Origin: Aggregatilineales bacterium
Lineage (GTDB): Bacteria; Chloroflexota; Anaerolineae; Aggregatilineales; Phototrophicaceae
Length of the DNA: 64,000 bases
Direction: 5' to 3'
Assembly: GCA_030834905.1 (NCBI GenBank)
Contig: JAUQWZ010000023.1
Span: forward strand, 1-64,000
Part shown: positions 50,446 to 58,976 of the stretch, in pieces
Layout: each line of letters starts with the position of its first letter
Position numbering within the stretch: the stretch's first letter is position 1
Program-made: the position numbers and the translations under genes
The notes under the pieces: model-generated
Databases searched by the model: none
What the model saw: the letters and a program-made list of their open reading frames with translations, nothing else
Told to the model about the DNA's origin: nothing

Positions 50446-50799
50446 TTAGTCGGCGGCGGCTTCCTCGGTAATGAAACCAAAATGCCGCAGCCAGCGCGTG
50501 AATTGTTCGATGTTCGGTTCGGTGATCATTGCGCCGCGATCAATGCCGCGTGGGCTGGCACCGCGCTCCAGCGGTGCCGGTGCTTCAAACGGCAGCAGGC
50601 TGCCCGGTTCAGCCGCCACCAGCGTTGGGACAGAATTAAACCCGGTCCAGTCGATCACCCGCTGGCGCGCTTCCGGGTCTTTATCGGTGTAAATCTCCTG
50701 ATACGCTACTCCATAGTCGTCGAGCACACGTTTTGCCAGCGTCACAAATGGGCATGACATCGCGCGCGAATACATCACCAACTGATATTTCTTATCCAT
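50446..50799 (-). CDS. Glutaredoxin-like protein, monothiol-type active site
   Basis: A 117-residue thioredoxin-fold protein. The active site reads M-S-C-P-F (Cys16), a C-P-x-x type with only one cysteine in the usual position, and S-V-P-T-L near residue 57 is the cis-Pro loop. An extension of about 40 residues (78-117) is Ala/Glu-rich. It should reduce disulfides or carry glutathione or iron-sulfur clusters. It lies 10 bp upstream of the alpha/beta hydrolase start. Confidence 0.78.
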   Translation of the reverse strand: MDKKYQLVMYSRAMSCPFVTLAKRVLDDYGVAYQEIYTDKDPEARQRVIDWTGFNSVPTLVAAEPGSLLPFEAPAPLERGASPRGIDRGAMITEPNIEQFTRWLRHFGFITEEAAAD

Positions 50800-50849
50800 T
50801 CTAAATCTGACTCAATCCTTTCGTCCCTCAAGATCGGCTGCAAAATAGG

Positions 50850-51887
50850 CTACGAACCCTGAACGCTGCCCGGTTCCAAAAAGCAGCGCATCCCTTCGGT
50901 GATGCTGTTGCCGAGCATATCGGCTCGGTCGGTCATGATCTGGCGGTCAGCCAGCATAAAGCCCAGTTCGATAATCGCCGCTGGCGTCTGCGGGTGAATT
51001 TCGCGGAAGGTGTGATAATCGGTCATATCCACGGTCGCGCCCTCGCGCCGATCCAGCCCGGTAGCCAGGGCATAGCTGCGAGCGACGCAGTCCACCAGGA
51101 TCTGATCGTTTCCGCGCGACGTAATGCGGGCGGCGGCGGCGGAAATAAGGAAGCCGCTGACGTATTCGCCGTAATCCTGGCACGAATTGGAGTGGATCGA
51201 CAGCAGCGCCGCCGCCTCATAGTTGTCCAGCCGGGGATCAAATTCGTCGAGAAGATCGACGGTGTAGCCGTAGCCGCGCAGGCTGCGTACGACCATCGTG
51301 GCGACGTTTTCGTTGATGCTGGCTTCCGTCAGCCCGTCGGGACAAACCGCGCCGGGGTCGTTCTGCGGTCCGCGATGCCCGGAGACGATGCCAACCCGCC
51401 GCGCCCAGTTTGGCGTCGGCAGCGCGGTTGGCTCGGTGGTCGCCACGCTGGTTGCCAGCGCCACGCTCAATTCCTGGCGCACATCGCTGGAGATGAACTT
51501 GCTCGGCGTCCACCAGGTGAAGATGGTCGCCGTCAGCCCGGCAGCGGCTAAAACGACAATAAATGACCGGATGATGCCGCCGAAGATGCCGACGGTGCGA
51601 CGCGCGCGCCGTTCTCTGCGCCGGGGACGGCGCGGCGGTTGTTCGGGCTGCGGGGTGGGTGGTGCTTCGGCGGCATCGTCAAACGACGGCTCGCTGTCCG
51701 CTGGCGGTGCGCTGGTTCGCGTCACCCTGGCAGATCGCGCCGGACGCCGCTCGCGGCGGGCTGCCTCGCGCATCATCTCCATGAAGGCAACCGATGGGGA
51801 AGCCTCTTCCTCGGGCGGCTGACGGTTTTTCAGCCACTCGTGGAACTCGTCATCCTCCTCGTTGCGAAAGCGCCTCTCGTCAGTCAT
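50850..51887 (-). CDS. Membrane-anchored N-acetylmuramoyl-L-alanine amidase
   Basis: A 345-residue amidase_3 enzyme. Cytoplasmic N-terminal tail (1-100) is Pro/Arg/Glu-rich and probably disordered, followed by one membrane helix (about 103-125) and the external catalytic domain (165-340). Zinc ligands are His171 (S-G-H-R-G), Glu188 (E-A-S) and His232 (S-I-H-S-N-S); the catalytic Glu is in I-I-E-L-G-F near 300. It cleaves between MurNAc and L-Ala in peptidoglycan. The long cytoplasmic tail is uncommon in amidases. Confidence 0.85.
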   Translation of the reverse strand: MTDERRFRNEEDDEFHEWLKNRQPPEEEASPSVAFMEMMREAARRERRPARSARVTRTSAPPADSEPSFDDAAEAPPTPQPEQPPRRPRRRERRARRTVGIFGGIIRSFIVVLAAAGLTATIFTWWTPSKFISSDVRQELSVALATSVATTEPTALPTPNWARRVGIVSGHRGPQNDPGAVCPDGLTEASINENVATMVVRSLRGYGYTVDLLDEFDPRLDNYEAAALLSIHSNSCQDYGEYVSGFLISAAAARITSRGNDQILVDCVARSYALATGLDRREGATVDMTDYHTFREIHPQTPAAIIELGFMLADRQIMTDRADMLGNSITEGMRCFLEPGSVQGS

Positions 51888-51942
51888 GCCACAGCTTTCA
51901 ATCCACTACCAACAGCATACAACGACATCGGGTTAGCGTCGA

Positions 51943-53841
51943 TTAATCCCCCGCCGCTTCCCTCAATTGATACACCTGAGCGCCGTCCGCGTCAAACAGC
52001 AGTTCGAGATAGGGCGCTGCTTCGACGCTGGAGCGCATTTCGGTTGCTTCAGTGAATGGTGGTCGCCAGCGGTACATCTGCTCAATGCTTTCTGGGTTGG
52101 TCACGATCTGCGGCACGATGACGTAATCAATCCCCGCGTCGGCAAGCAGGCTGGCGTTGTCCGCGTTCGCCGGATCGCGCCAGAAGGCGCGCAGCAGCTC
52201 CTGCTCCGCCAGGCTGTCCTCATCGCCCCTGAAAAACGGCTGCGGGCGATAATAGACGCTGTCGCGCTCGCTGATGACCGGCACCCAGTCCGCCTCATGC
52301 GGTCCGGGATGATTCAGAATGCGGGCATCTGCTGGCGTGTTGTCTTTCAGCCACACCATCGCCTCAACATCGGCAGCCGACGAGAACGCGCCATAGAAAC
52401 CAACCAGCCCCTTGCTCAGCGACAGCAGCGCTGGGCTGAACGCCAGCCCCAGCAGCGCCACCACGCACAACCCGACCAGCACCGCCGGGGCGCGACGCTC
52501 CAGAACTGCCCCGAAGCGCGGTTCGGCGAAGCGTTCCCACAGCCACAGCAGCCCCATCCCGCCGAGGATAGCGTAGGGGATGATCGGTCCATGCCAGGCG
52601 ATGCTAAACGGGTAATCGTAGCGGAACAACGGTGCCAGCAGCCCGCCGAACAGCGATTCGATGACGCCGATGGTCGAGAAATCGAGGATCAGCAGCAGCC
52701 AGCCCACCGCCAGAATCGCCGCCTGATCGCGGCGGCGCAGCCCGACCACTGCGCCGATCAGAGCAAACGGCACAATCAGGACGCCGTGATACAGAATCAT
52801 CACCTGCCAGTGATTCGCGTCACGGGCAAACGGTGAGGTGATGTCCGCGCCAAGCAGATCGCGCGCGTTGGTCAGCCAGGGGGCGATGCCGAGCAGCGCC
52901 ACGATAGGAATGGCGAGCACCATGCCCATCCAGATGGTTGGTTTCGGGCGCGGCTTGCCCAGCCACATCGTCAGCAGCCAGGGCACGTAGCCCAGCCCCA
53001 GAATGATGGTGGTATCCGGGTGCGACAGCACCACCGCGCCCAGCATCAGCCCGGCGGCGATAGCGTCGGCAAGGCGGCTGTGGCGCAGGTAGCGCATGGC
53101 GAAGATCAGGCAGGCGAAGGCGAACACCAGCGCCAGCAGCGTCGTATAGTGGGAATCCATGAAAGCGGTGAACAAGCCAATGCCAAAGATCATCGCCAGC
53201 GCCATCGCCCGCCCCATGCGCTTATCGTAAAATTCAGCGCCAAAGTCATAAGCCAGCAGCACCAGCAGCAGCGACAGCACCGCGCCAACGCCAATCTGGA
53301 CGTGGTGCAGCCCCTGTCCCAACTGCCCGCTTAAATAGGCAGCCAGCGCCGTAAAACCGGGCGAGTACAGGTAGGTGATTTCGGGGTGAAACGGTGCCAG
53401 CGTGCTGAAGCCGCCGCCCAACCGCGCCATCAGGGCGAGATAGCCAAACCCCTGCGCGTCGGTATCCAGCGGCACCGGCAGCGCCAGCGCAGGCAGGATG
53501 AAGATCAGCGCTGCGAAGCCAAACAGCAGCAGATCGGCGGGACCGGGCCAGCCCTGGTCTTCGTCGGCAAGCTCCTCGCCGCGCTCCTCGGCGCGTTTCT
53601 GCCCGTAAGACAGCGTTCCAAAAAGAAAGATGCTGGTCACGAGCGCAAACAGCAGATAATCGATCACCAGCGTGTTCCAGCCGAATAACATCGCCCAGAA
53701 GACCGCGCCGCCAACCACCAGCCCCAGCGCGAGGGCAGCCATCAAGCCGATGCGCGGTTGGTGGGTGTTCCAGGCGGGTGACAGCATCGCGCCCGCGCCA
53801 ATTACAATAGCGCCAAAGATGAAGATGACGATCAGCGGCAT
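51943..53841 (-). CDS. Large polytopic membrane protein, GT-C-like
   Basis: A 632-residue protein with about 12 membrane segments. An external loop carries P-L-D-T-D-A-Q-G near residue 120, which resembles the catalytic-Asp loop of GT-C enzymes. The C-terminal region (500-625; D-V-E-A-M-V-W-L-K-D-N-T and R-I-L-N-H-P) is the soluble domain found in large bacterial GT-C-like or YfhO-type proteins. It may flip or transfer lipid-linked sugars. The specific family is uncertain. It lies 55 bp upstream of the amidase gene in the same direction. Confidence 0.7.
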   Translation of the reverse strand: MPLIVIFIFGAIVIGAGAMLSPAWNTHQPRIGLMAALALGLVVGGAVFWAMLFGWNTLVIDYLLFALVTSIFLFGTLSYGQKRAEERGEELADEDQGWPGPADLLLFGFAALIFILPALALPVPLDTDAQGFGYLALMARLGGGFSTLAPFHPEITYLYSPGFTALAAYLSGQLGQGLHHVQIGVGAVLSLLLVLLAYDFGAEFYDKRMGRAMALAMIFGIGLFTAFMDSHYTTLLALVFAFACLIFAMRYLRHSRLADAIAAGLMLGAVVLSHPDTTIILGLGYVPWLLTMWLGKPRPKPTIWMGMVLAIPIVALLGIAPWLTNARDLLGADITSPFARDANHWQVMILYHGVLIVPFALIGAVVGLRRRDQAAILAVGWLLLILDFSTIGVIESLFGGLLAPLFRYDYPFSIAWHGPIIPYAILGGMGLLWLWERFAEPRFGAVLERRAPAVLVGLCVVALLGLAFSPALLSLSKGLVGFYGAFSSAADVEAMVWLKDNTPADARILNHPGPHEADWVPVISERDSVYYRPQPFFRGDEDSLAEQELLRAFWRDPANADNASLLADAGIDYVIVPQIVTNPESIEQMYRWRPPFTEATEMRSSVEAAPYLELLFDADGAQVYQLREAAGD

Positions 53842-53905
53842 GTATCAACCTGTTTGTGCTGCGAAGAACAATCGCGGAAGTATAGCAGGATTACCGCCTG
53901 AACGA

Positions 53906-54532
53906 CTATAGAAGCCTGTTTTCGGAAAGCTGCGAATACGCCGCCGCCATCCACGGATGCACCACACGCAGCGAGTCGCGCCTGTCCCACAGGAATTGCA
54001 GATAGACCAGCGCAGCGGCGTCCAGCGAAACATCCAGCGCGGCTTTCATCTCGTCAAAGTAGGGCGGCACACCCGGCTGATCCCATGCCAGCTTGTCAGC
54101 GATGAACACCACTTTGTCCAGCGGACTGGCGTCCACCTTCAGCGTGGTATGGCAGCCGACAGCGCTCAATACTGCCTCGTCGCTGATGCCGAAGATTTCC
54201 CGCGCCACTACCACCGACAGCTTCTGATGGATGATCATCGGGAAGGTTGCTTCTTCGGGCAGCACCTCGACGCCCCACGCCTGCGCGGTTTCGATGCGCT
54301 CCGACAGCGGAATGACATTGCTGATGTCGTGCAGCCATCCGGCGGTTTCCGCCGAATCGGCGTTGTCGCCCGTTTTGAGCGCGATGTGCCGCGCTTCCGC
54401 CGCGACGTCACGGACGTGTTCGGCAGTGTGGGGCTTGCCATGATGCGCCAGAAAGGCGGGCGCGTCCTGCTTCAGATTGCCTGTAAACTTCAGTCCAGCC
54501 ATCATTGATTGCATTCCAGCGTCCAAATTCAT
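53906..54532 (-). CDS. HD-domain hydrolase, YqeK-like (symmetrical Ap4A hydrolase family)
   Basis: A 208-residue HD-fold protein. Probable metal ligands are His in E-H-V-R-D, the His-Asp of G-W-L-H-D-I-S, His in I-I-H-Q-K and Asp in F-I-A-D-K-L-A; V-G-C-H-T-T is also typical of YqeK, which hydrolyses diadenosine tetraphosphate in stress responses. AAGGATG lies 5 nt before the ATG at 54532; the frame opens at 54595 inside a repeat, so the downstream start is preferred. Unlike the common arrangement it is not next to nadD or rsfS. Confidence 0.8.
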   Translation of the reverse strand: MNLDAGMQSMMAGLKFTGNLKQDAPAFLAHHGKPHTAEHVRDVAAEARHIALKTGDNADSAETAGWLHDISNVIPLSERIETAQAWGVEVLPEEATFPMIIHQKLSVVVAREIFGISDEAVLSAVGCHTTLKVDASPLDKVVFIADKLAWDQPGVPPYFDEMKAALDVSLDAAALVYLQFLWDRRDSLRVVHPWMAAAYSQLSENRLL

Positions 54533-54555
54533 GCCATCCTTAGTATCGATATATT

Positions 54556-54712
54556 CAACCGCAGAGGGCGCAGAGAAGAAGGATTGAACCACCAAGACAC
54601 CAGGAATAGTAGGGGTGAGGTGCCGCCTCGCCCAAAAGCACCCTTAGGGTTCTCTGTGTCCTTAGTGGTTCAAATAGTCTTTTTCCTGTGCGTTCTTTGC
54701 GCGCCCTGCGGT
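54556..54712 (+). repeat. Large palindromic element, left copy flanking the acyltransferase gene
   Basis: A 157-bp element starting CAACCGCAGAGGGCGCAGAG, running through GAACCACCAAGACACC and a central AGGGGTGAGG...CCTCGCCC, and ending CTTAGTGGTTC then GCGCCCTGCGGT. It is imperfectly palindromic: outer arms, middle arms (GAACCACTAAG type) and a GC-rich core can pair. The mirror copy lies at 55359-55524 in opposite orientation. Confidence 0.85.
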
Positions 54713-54743
54713 AAAATAGAGCAGTAAACAAGGGCAGCACGAC

Positions 54744-55358
54744 ATGGATTTAATGCGTATTTACCCCAACGTCTCTCTGCCGGATGACGCCCAACTGGAC
54801 GATTTTATCATGCTGGGCAAGCCGCCGCGCGGCAAGCAGCCGGGCGATCTGCCGCTGATCATCGGCGCGGGCTGCGTCATTCGCTCGCATACGGTGATCT
54901 ACGCGGGCAACACGATTGGCGTGGGGCTGCAAACGGGGCATCACGTCGTCATCCGCGAGCGCAACCACATCGGCGATCACGTCAGCATCGGCACGCACAG
55001 CATCGTCGAGCATCACGTTCAGATTGGCGACGGCGCGCGCCTGCACAGCCGCGTGTTCGTGCCAGAATACAGCGTGCTAGAGGCGGGCTGCTGGCTGGGT
55101 CCCGGCGTGATGGTGACCAACGCTCGCTACCCACTCAGCCAGGGCGTGAAAGACCGGCTGGACGGCGCGCACATTGAAGAAGGCGCGATCATTGGCGCGA
55201 ACGCCACGCTGCTGCCGGGGGTGCGCATCGGCGCGGGAGCGCTGGTGGGCGCTGGCTCGGTGGTGACCAGAGATGTGCCGCCGGGCGCGGTCGTGGTTGG
55301 CAATCCGGCGAAGATCGTCAAACAGCGGAACGAGATTGAATTCTACAAAGATGAATGA
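54744..55358 (+). CDS. Left-handed beta-helix acyltransferase (sugar N-acyltransferase type)
   Basis: A 204-residue protein built mainly of hexapeptide repeats (I-G-A-G, V-I-R-S-H, I-G-V-G, I-G-D-H-V-S-I-G) over residues 30-190, of the WbbJ/PglD/FdtC group. The catalytic His may lie near 75-85. An N-terminal coil (1-25) contacts the next subunit of the trimer. The DegT aminotransferase that follows suggests a route to an N-acylated amino sugar. The gene is bracketed by two inverted copies of a 160-bp repeat; the right copy begins directly after its TGA. Its own ribosome-binding site is weak. Confidence 0.82.
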   Translation: MDLMRIYPNVSLPDDAQLDDFIMLGKPPRGKQPGDLPLIIGAGCVIRSHTVIYAGNTIGVGLQTGHHVVIRERNHIGDHVSIGTHSIVEHHVQIGDGARLHSRVFVPEYSVLEAGCWLGPGVMVTNARYPLSQGVKDRLDGAHIEEGAIIGANATLLPGVRIGAGALVGAGSVVTRDVPPGAVVVGNPAKIVKQRNEIEFYKDE

Positions 55359-55524
55359 ACCGCCGAGGACGCAAAGAACGCAGAGGAAAAAGATTATTTG
55401 AACCACTAAGGACACAGAGGACACTAAGGGTGCTCCTGGGCGAGGCGCCGCCTCGCCCCTACTATTCCTGGTGTCTTAGTGGTTCAATCCTTCTTCTCTG
55501 CGTCCTCCGCGCCCTCTGCGGTTG
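55359..55524 (-). repeat. Large palindromic element, right copy in opposite orientation
   Basis: A 166-bp element that, read on the minus strand, matches the 54556-54712 element at roughly nine of ten positions. It carries an additional 9-bp GGAGGACGC-like insertion near one end. It starts immediately after the acyltransferase stop and ends 28 bp before the DegT gene. Central GGGCGAGGCGGCGCCTCGCC is nearly a perfect palindrome. Confidence 0.85.
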
Positions 55525-55552
55525 GATATCTTATATCCAGGAAAGGTGCTGA

Positions 55553-56674
55553 ATGTCGAAAATCCCACTGGTTGACCTTAAGGCGCAGTACGACTCGATC
55601 AAGCCTGATATTGACGCTGCCATCGCCCGCGTGATCGCTAATACCAGCTTCATCGGCGGGCGCGAGGTGAGCGCTTTTGAAGAAGCGTTCGCGGCGTTTC
55701 AGGGGACGAAGCGCTGCGTAGGTCTTGCCAGCGGTACGGCGGCGCTGTGGCTGTCGCTCAAGGCGCTGGGCGTTGGCGCGGGCGATGAAGTGATCACCAC
55801 GCCGCACACGTTCATCGCAACCGTCGAACCGATTGAGGAAGTCGGCGCTGTTCCGGTGTTCGTGGATATCGATCCGGTGACCTACAACCTCGATCCGGCG
55901 CGCATCGAAGCGGCGATCACGCCGCGAACGAAGGCGATCATGCCGGTGCATCTGTATGGACAGATGGCGGCAATGGACGCCATCATGGAAACTGCCCGCC
56001 GCCACAACCTGTACGTTATCGAGGATGCGGCGCAGGCACACGGCGCGGTCTACCAGGGCAAACGCGCCGGGCAGTGGGGGCATATCGCCTGTTTCAGCTT
56101 CTATCCGGGCAAGAACCTGGGCGCATATGGCGACGCGGGCGCGATCTGCACCAACGACGACGCGCTGGCGGACAAGATCGCCAAGCTGCGCGATCACGGG
56201 CGTACCAGTAAATACGCCCACGACGAGATTGGCTTCGGCGAACGTCTGGACTCGCTTCAGGCGGCGATTCTCGGAGCGAAGCTGCCACATCTCGCAGAAT
56301 GGACGGAAGCGCGCCGCCGCTGCGCCGCCTATTACACGCAGGCGCTGTCGGGTTTGGGGGGCATTACCACGCCGCGCGAGCTGCCGGACTCGCAGGCGGT
56401 CTATCACATCTACTGTATCGCGGTCACGGGTGACCGGGCGGCTGTCCTGGCAGAACTGAAGAACCGGAATATTGAAGCGGGCATCCACTACCCGATCCCG
56501 CTGCATTTACAGGCGGCGCTGGCGCATCGCGGCGGGCGCGAGGGCGACTTCCCAAACACCGAACACGCCGCGCGTTCGATCATCAGCCTGCCGATCTACC
56601 CCGAACTGAAGATTGAACAGTTGAACCGTGTGGTCGAGGAACTGGCGGACGTGGTAGCGGCGCTGGCGCGGTAG
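55553..56674 (+). CDS. DegT/DnrJ/EryC1/StrS family aminotransferase
   Basis: A 373-residue PLP-dependent sugar aminotransferase. The PLP lysine is Lys187 in Y-P-G-K-N-L, and V-D-I-D near 104-107, E-D-A-A-Q-A-H-G near 157-164 and G-D-A-G-A-I at 193 are typical. It makes an amino sugar from a keto nucleotide sugar, for surface glycans. GGAAAGG precedes the ATG by 7 nt. With the hexapeptide acyltransferase just upstream it could form an aminotransferase/acyltransferase pair such as FdtB/FdtC; no dedicated isomerase is present in the window. Confidence 0.9.
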   Translation: MSKIPLVDLKAQYDSIKPDIDAAIARVIANTSFIGGREVSAFEEAFAAFQGTKRCVGLASGTAALWLSLKALGVGAGDEVITTPHTFIATVEPIEEVGAVPVFVDIDPVTYNLDPARIEAAITPRTKAIMPVHLYGQMAAMDAIMETARRHNLYVIEDAAQAHGAVYQGKRAGQWGHIACFSFYPGKNLGAYGDAGAICTNDDALADKIAKLRDHGRTSKYAHDEIGFGERLDSLQAAILGAKLPHLAEWTEARRRCAAYYTQALSGLGGITTPRELPDSQAVYHIYCIAVTGDRAAVLAELKNRNIEAGIHYPIPLHLQAALAHRGGREGDFPNTEHAARSIISLPIYPELKIEQLNRVVEELADVVAALAR

Positions 56675-56828
56675 CTGCTGCCCAACGCTCTCAAATCGGA
56701 GTCGGTGATTGAACTTGTCTGCTTCTGAAAAGGTAAAAGCAGAAGACCAACATAGTCTTGTCACGACGCGCGGCTTCGCGCCTGCGTCTGGTATGGAACC
56801 TGCTTTTCTCACATTTTAAGGAGCATTT

Positions 56829-57872
56829 ATGCGTCGTTTTTGTCTGTTTCTGCTCATGATCGGACTGTTCGCTGCTTTCATCCCGGTCTTTGCTCAGGAC
56901 GAAACCGCTGAAGCCACCGCCGAAACCGAAGCGGCTGTCACGCCCGAATCAACCGACGCCGCCGACGCCGAAAGCACAACCGAACCTGAAGCCACTGAAG
57001 AATCGCAGCCCGCGCGGGATCGGGTTGAATTTCCCGGCGTGGGCAGTTTCAACGTGCGCGAGGACTTTGGAACGGAGCAGCGCGAGTTCACGATTGACAT
57101 TCCCACGGGCTACCGTGACGACGGCGAGCCGATGCCGCTGGTCTTAGTACTTCACGGCGCGGGGGGCAGCGGGAACGGTATTCGCGCCTTCGCTGGTATG
57201 TCCGAGCTTGGCGAGGAGGTGGGCTTTATCACCGTCTTTCCATCCGGGTTGGGCGGTGCCTGGAACGATGGCAGACCTGACCCCGGTCTTGCGCTGATCG
57301 ACGATATTGCCTATTTCGATCACCTGATCACGCTGCTGACCAACAGCCTGAACATTGACGAACAGCGCGTCTATACGTCCGGCTACTCGATGGGCGGGAT
57401 GCTGTCCTATCGTCTCGGCTGCAACCTGCCGGATCGCTTCGCCGCCATTGCCTCGGTGGCTTCCACCATGCCGCTGTACATTCAGGCGGAATGTGACGCC
57501 GCCCCGCCGCTGCCAGTGCTGCTCATTCACGGCACCGACGACCAGATTGTCCCCTGGGTGGGCATCCGCAACGGCTATATGTCCGCGCCGGAGACGATGG
57601 CGTACTGGTCGGAACACAACGGCTGCACCTATGAAGCTTCATTTGTGATCGAGCCGGATACGTACCCCACCGATGGCACGCTGGTCATCCGCGAGCAGTA
57701 TGATGACTGCGCCGACGAGGTGATGATGTACGGCGTCTATCAGGGCGGACATACCTGGCCCCGGCTGCCGACTCCCACCGGATTTAATCTGGGTACCACC
57801 AGTCACGACATCGTTGCCGCCGAGGTGATCTGGGATTTCTTCCAGCGCCAGACACTCGATCAGGTGGAGTGA
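56829..57872 (+). CDS. Secreted esterase of the poly(3-hydroxybutyrate) depolymerase/LpqC type
   Basis: A 347-residue exported alpha/beta-hydrolase. Signal peptide 1-22, then an acidic Glu/Ala/Thr-rich linker (25-62), then the catalytic domain. The oxyanion segment is H-G-A-G-G-S-G near 109, the nucleophile Ser187 in G-Y-S-M-G-G, the Asp in G-T-D-D-Q-I-V-P-W near 245 and His in G-G-H-T-W-P near 315. The substrate may be a polyester, a feruloyl or an acetyl ester. AAGGAG lies 6 nt before the ATG. Confidence 0.85.
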   Translation: MRRFCLFLLMIGLFAAFIPVFAQDETAEATAETEAAVTPESTDAADAESTTEPEATEESQPARDRVEFPGVGSFNVREDFGTEQREFTIDIPTGYRDDGEPMPLVLVLHGAGGSGNGIRAFAGMSELGEEVGFITVFPSGLGGAWNDGRPDPGLALIDDIAYFDHLITLLTNSLNIDEQRVYTSGYSMGGMLSYRLGCNLPDRFAAIASVASTMPLYIQAECDAAPPLPVLLIHGTDDQIVPWVGIRNGYMSAPETMAYWSEHNGCTYEASFVIEPDTYPTDGTLVIREQYDDCADEVMMYGVYQGGHTWPRLPTPTGFNLGTTSHDIVAAEVIWDFFQRQTLDQVE

Positions 57873-57876
57873 CGGC

Positions 57877-58857
57877 TCAACCTCCCCGGTTTGCCCGCGC
57901 TTCGTAGTCTGACCAGACCGGTTCGGCTGCCGCGTTACCGCCGCAGATCAGCGCCACGGGATGATGGTAATGGCTGACATCGACCGTGCCGGAGAGCAGG
58001 GCGGCGATGACCGCCGCGCCCGCCGGTTCGACGAGCTGGTTGACGTTCAGCCACAACCAGCGCATGGCGTCGATCATCGAAGGGTCGTCCACCAGCACGA
58101 CTTCGTTCACATGGCGCTGAGTTAGCGCCAGCGTGCTGTCGCTGACGGTGGGCGGGGAGAGCGTGTCGGCAATGGTGCGGACTTCCGGCAGGCTGATCAC
58201 CTGTCCGGCTGCCAGGCTGCGCGTCATGGCTGGCGAGCCGGTTGGCTCGACTCCGATGATGCGGACATCCGGTTTCAGCGCCCTGATCGCCGTTGCCATG
58301 CCGCTGATCAGTCCGCCGCCGCCAATAGCGATCAGCACGCAGTCCAGATCGGGCACGTCGTCAAGCAGTTCCAGACCCAGCGTACCCTGTCCCGCCAGCG
58401 TCTTTTCGGTGTCAAACGCATGAACGTAAACCAGCCCGTCCTGCTCGGCGTGTTCCAGCGCTTTGGCGTGGGCGTCGTCCCAGTTCCTGCCATGTTGAAT
58501 CACCCGCGCGTTCCACCGGCTTATCCTCGCCGCGCGGTCAGCACCGGCGGTGGCGGGTAAATAGACGACGGCGGGAATGTTCAGGCGATATGCCGCGTAT
58601 GCCAGCGACAAGCCGTGATTGCCGCCAGAAGCGGCGATCACCCCGCGTTTTTTGGCTTCATCGCTCAATTGGAGCAGGGTATTGAAGACGCCGCGCGATT
58701 TGAACGACCCGGCGACCTGCAAATTCTCCAGTTTGAGGCGAAGCTGGGGCGGTACATTATTCTGAAGGTGCGGCAGCGGTGCCAGCGGCGTGTGCCGTAT
58801 ATAATCCGAAATCCGCGCCCGCGCTTCCTGAATCACTTCAAGTGGTAATTCGTACAT
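57877..58857 (-). CDS. PLP-dependent threonine/serine dehydratase-like enzyme
   Basis: A 326-residue fold type II PLP enzyme. The Schiff-base Lys53 is in S-F-K-S-R-G, A-S-G-G-N-H-G lies at 76-82 and G-G-G-G near 175 binds phosphate. It should deaminate threonine or serine to a keto acid; the length (no C-terminal ACT domain) fits catabolic-type or serine racemase relatives. The frame opens at 58965, but the ATG at 58857 has GGGGGA upstream and aligns with family N-termini. The stop is 4 bp from the convergent esterase gene end. Confidence 0.85.
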   Translation of the reverse strand: MYELPLEVIQEARARISDYIRHTPLAPLPHLQNNVPPQLRLKLENLQVAGSFKSRGVFNTLLQLSDEAKKRGVIAASGGNHGLSLAYAAYRLNIPAVVYLPATAGADRAARISRWNARVIQHGRNWDDAHAKALEHAEQDGLVYVHAFDTEKTLAGQGTLGLELLDDVPDLDCVLIAIGGGGLISGMATAIRALKPDVRIIGVEPTGSPAMTRSLAAGQVISLPEVRTIADTLSPPTVSDSTLALTQRHVNEVVLVDDPSMIDAMRWLWLNVNQLVEPAGAAVIAALLSGTVDVSHYHHPVALICGGNAAAEPVWSDYEARANRGG

Positions 58858-58976
58858 AAGTCCCCCGCCGCGTGTTTGCATGGGCACAGTCTGAAATAAT
58901 GGTGATGTTTTGTGAAGAATAAATGCTCGTCCATTCAGTATAATCGATCTGGTTGGCGCGCCCAAGAGGATTGGTT

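Noticed and set aside
52410-52450. A coded repeat peptide (L-S-L-S-K-G) in the large membrane protein, suggestive of a dispersed uptake-type repeat
   Set aside because: The underlying DNA does not match the known repeat wording and no second copy is seen in the window.
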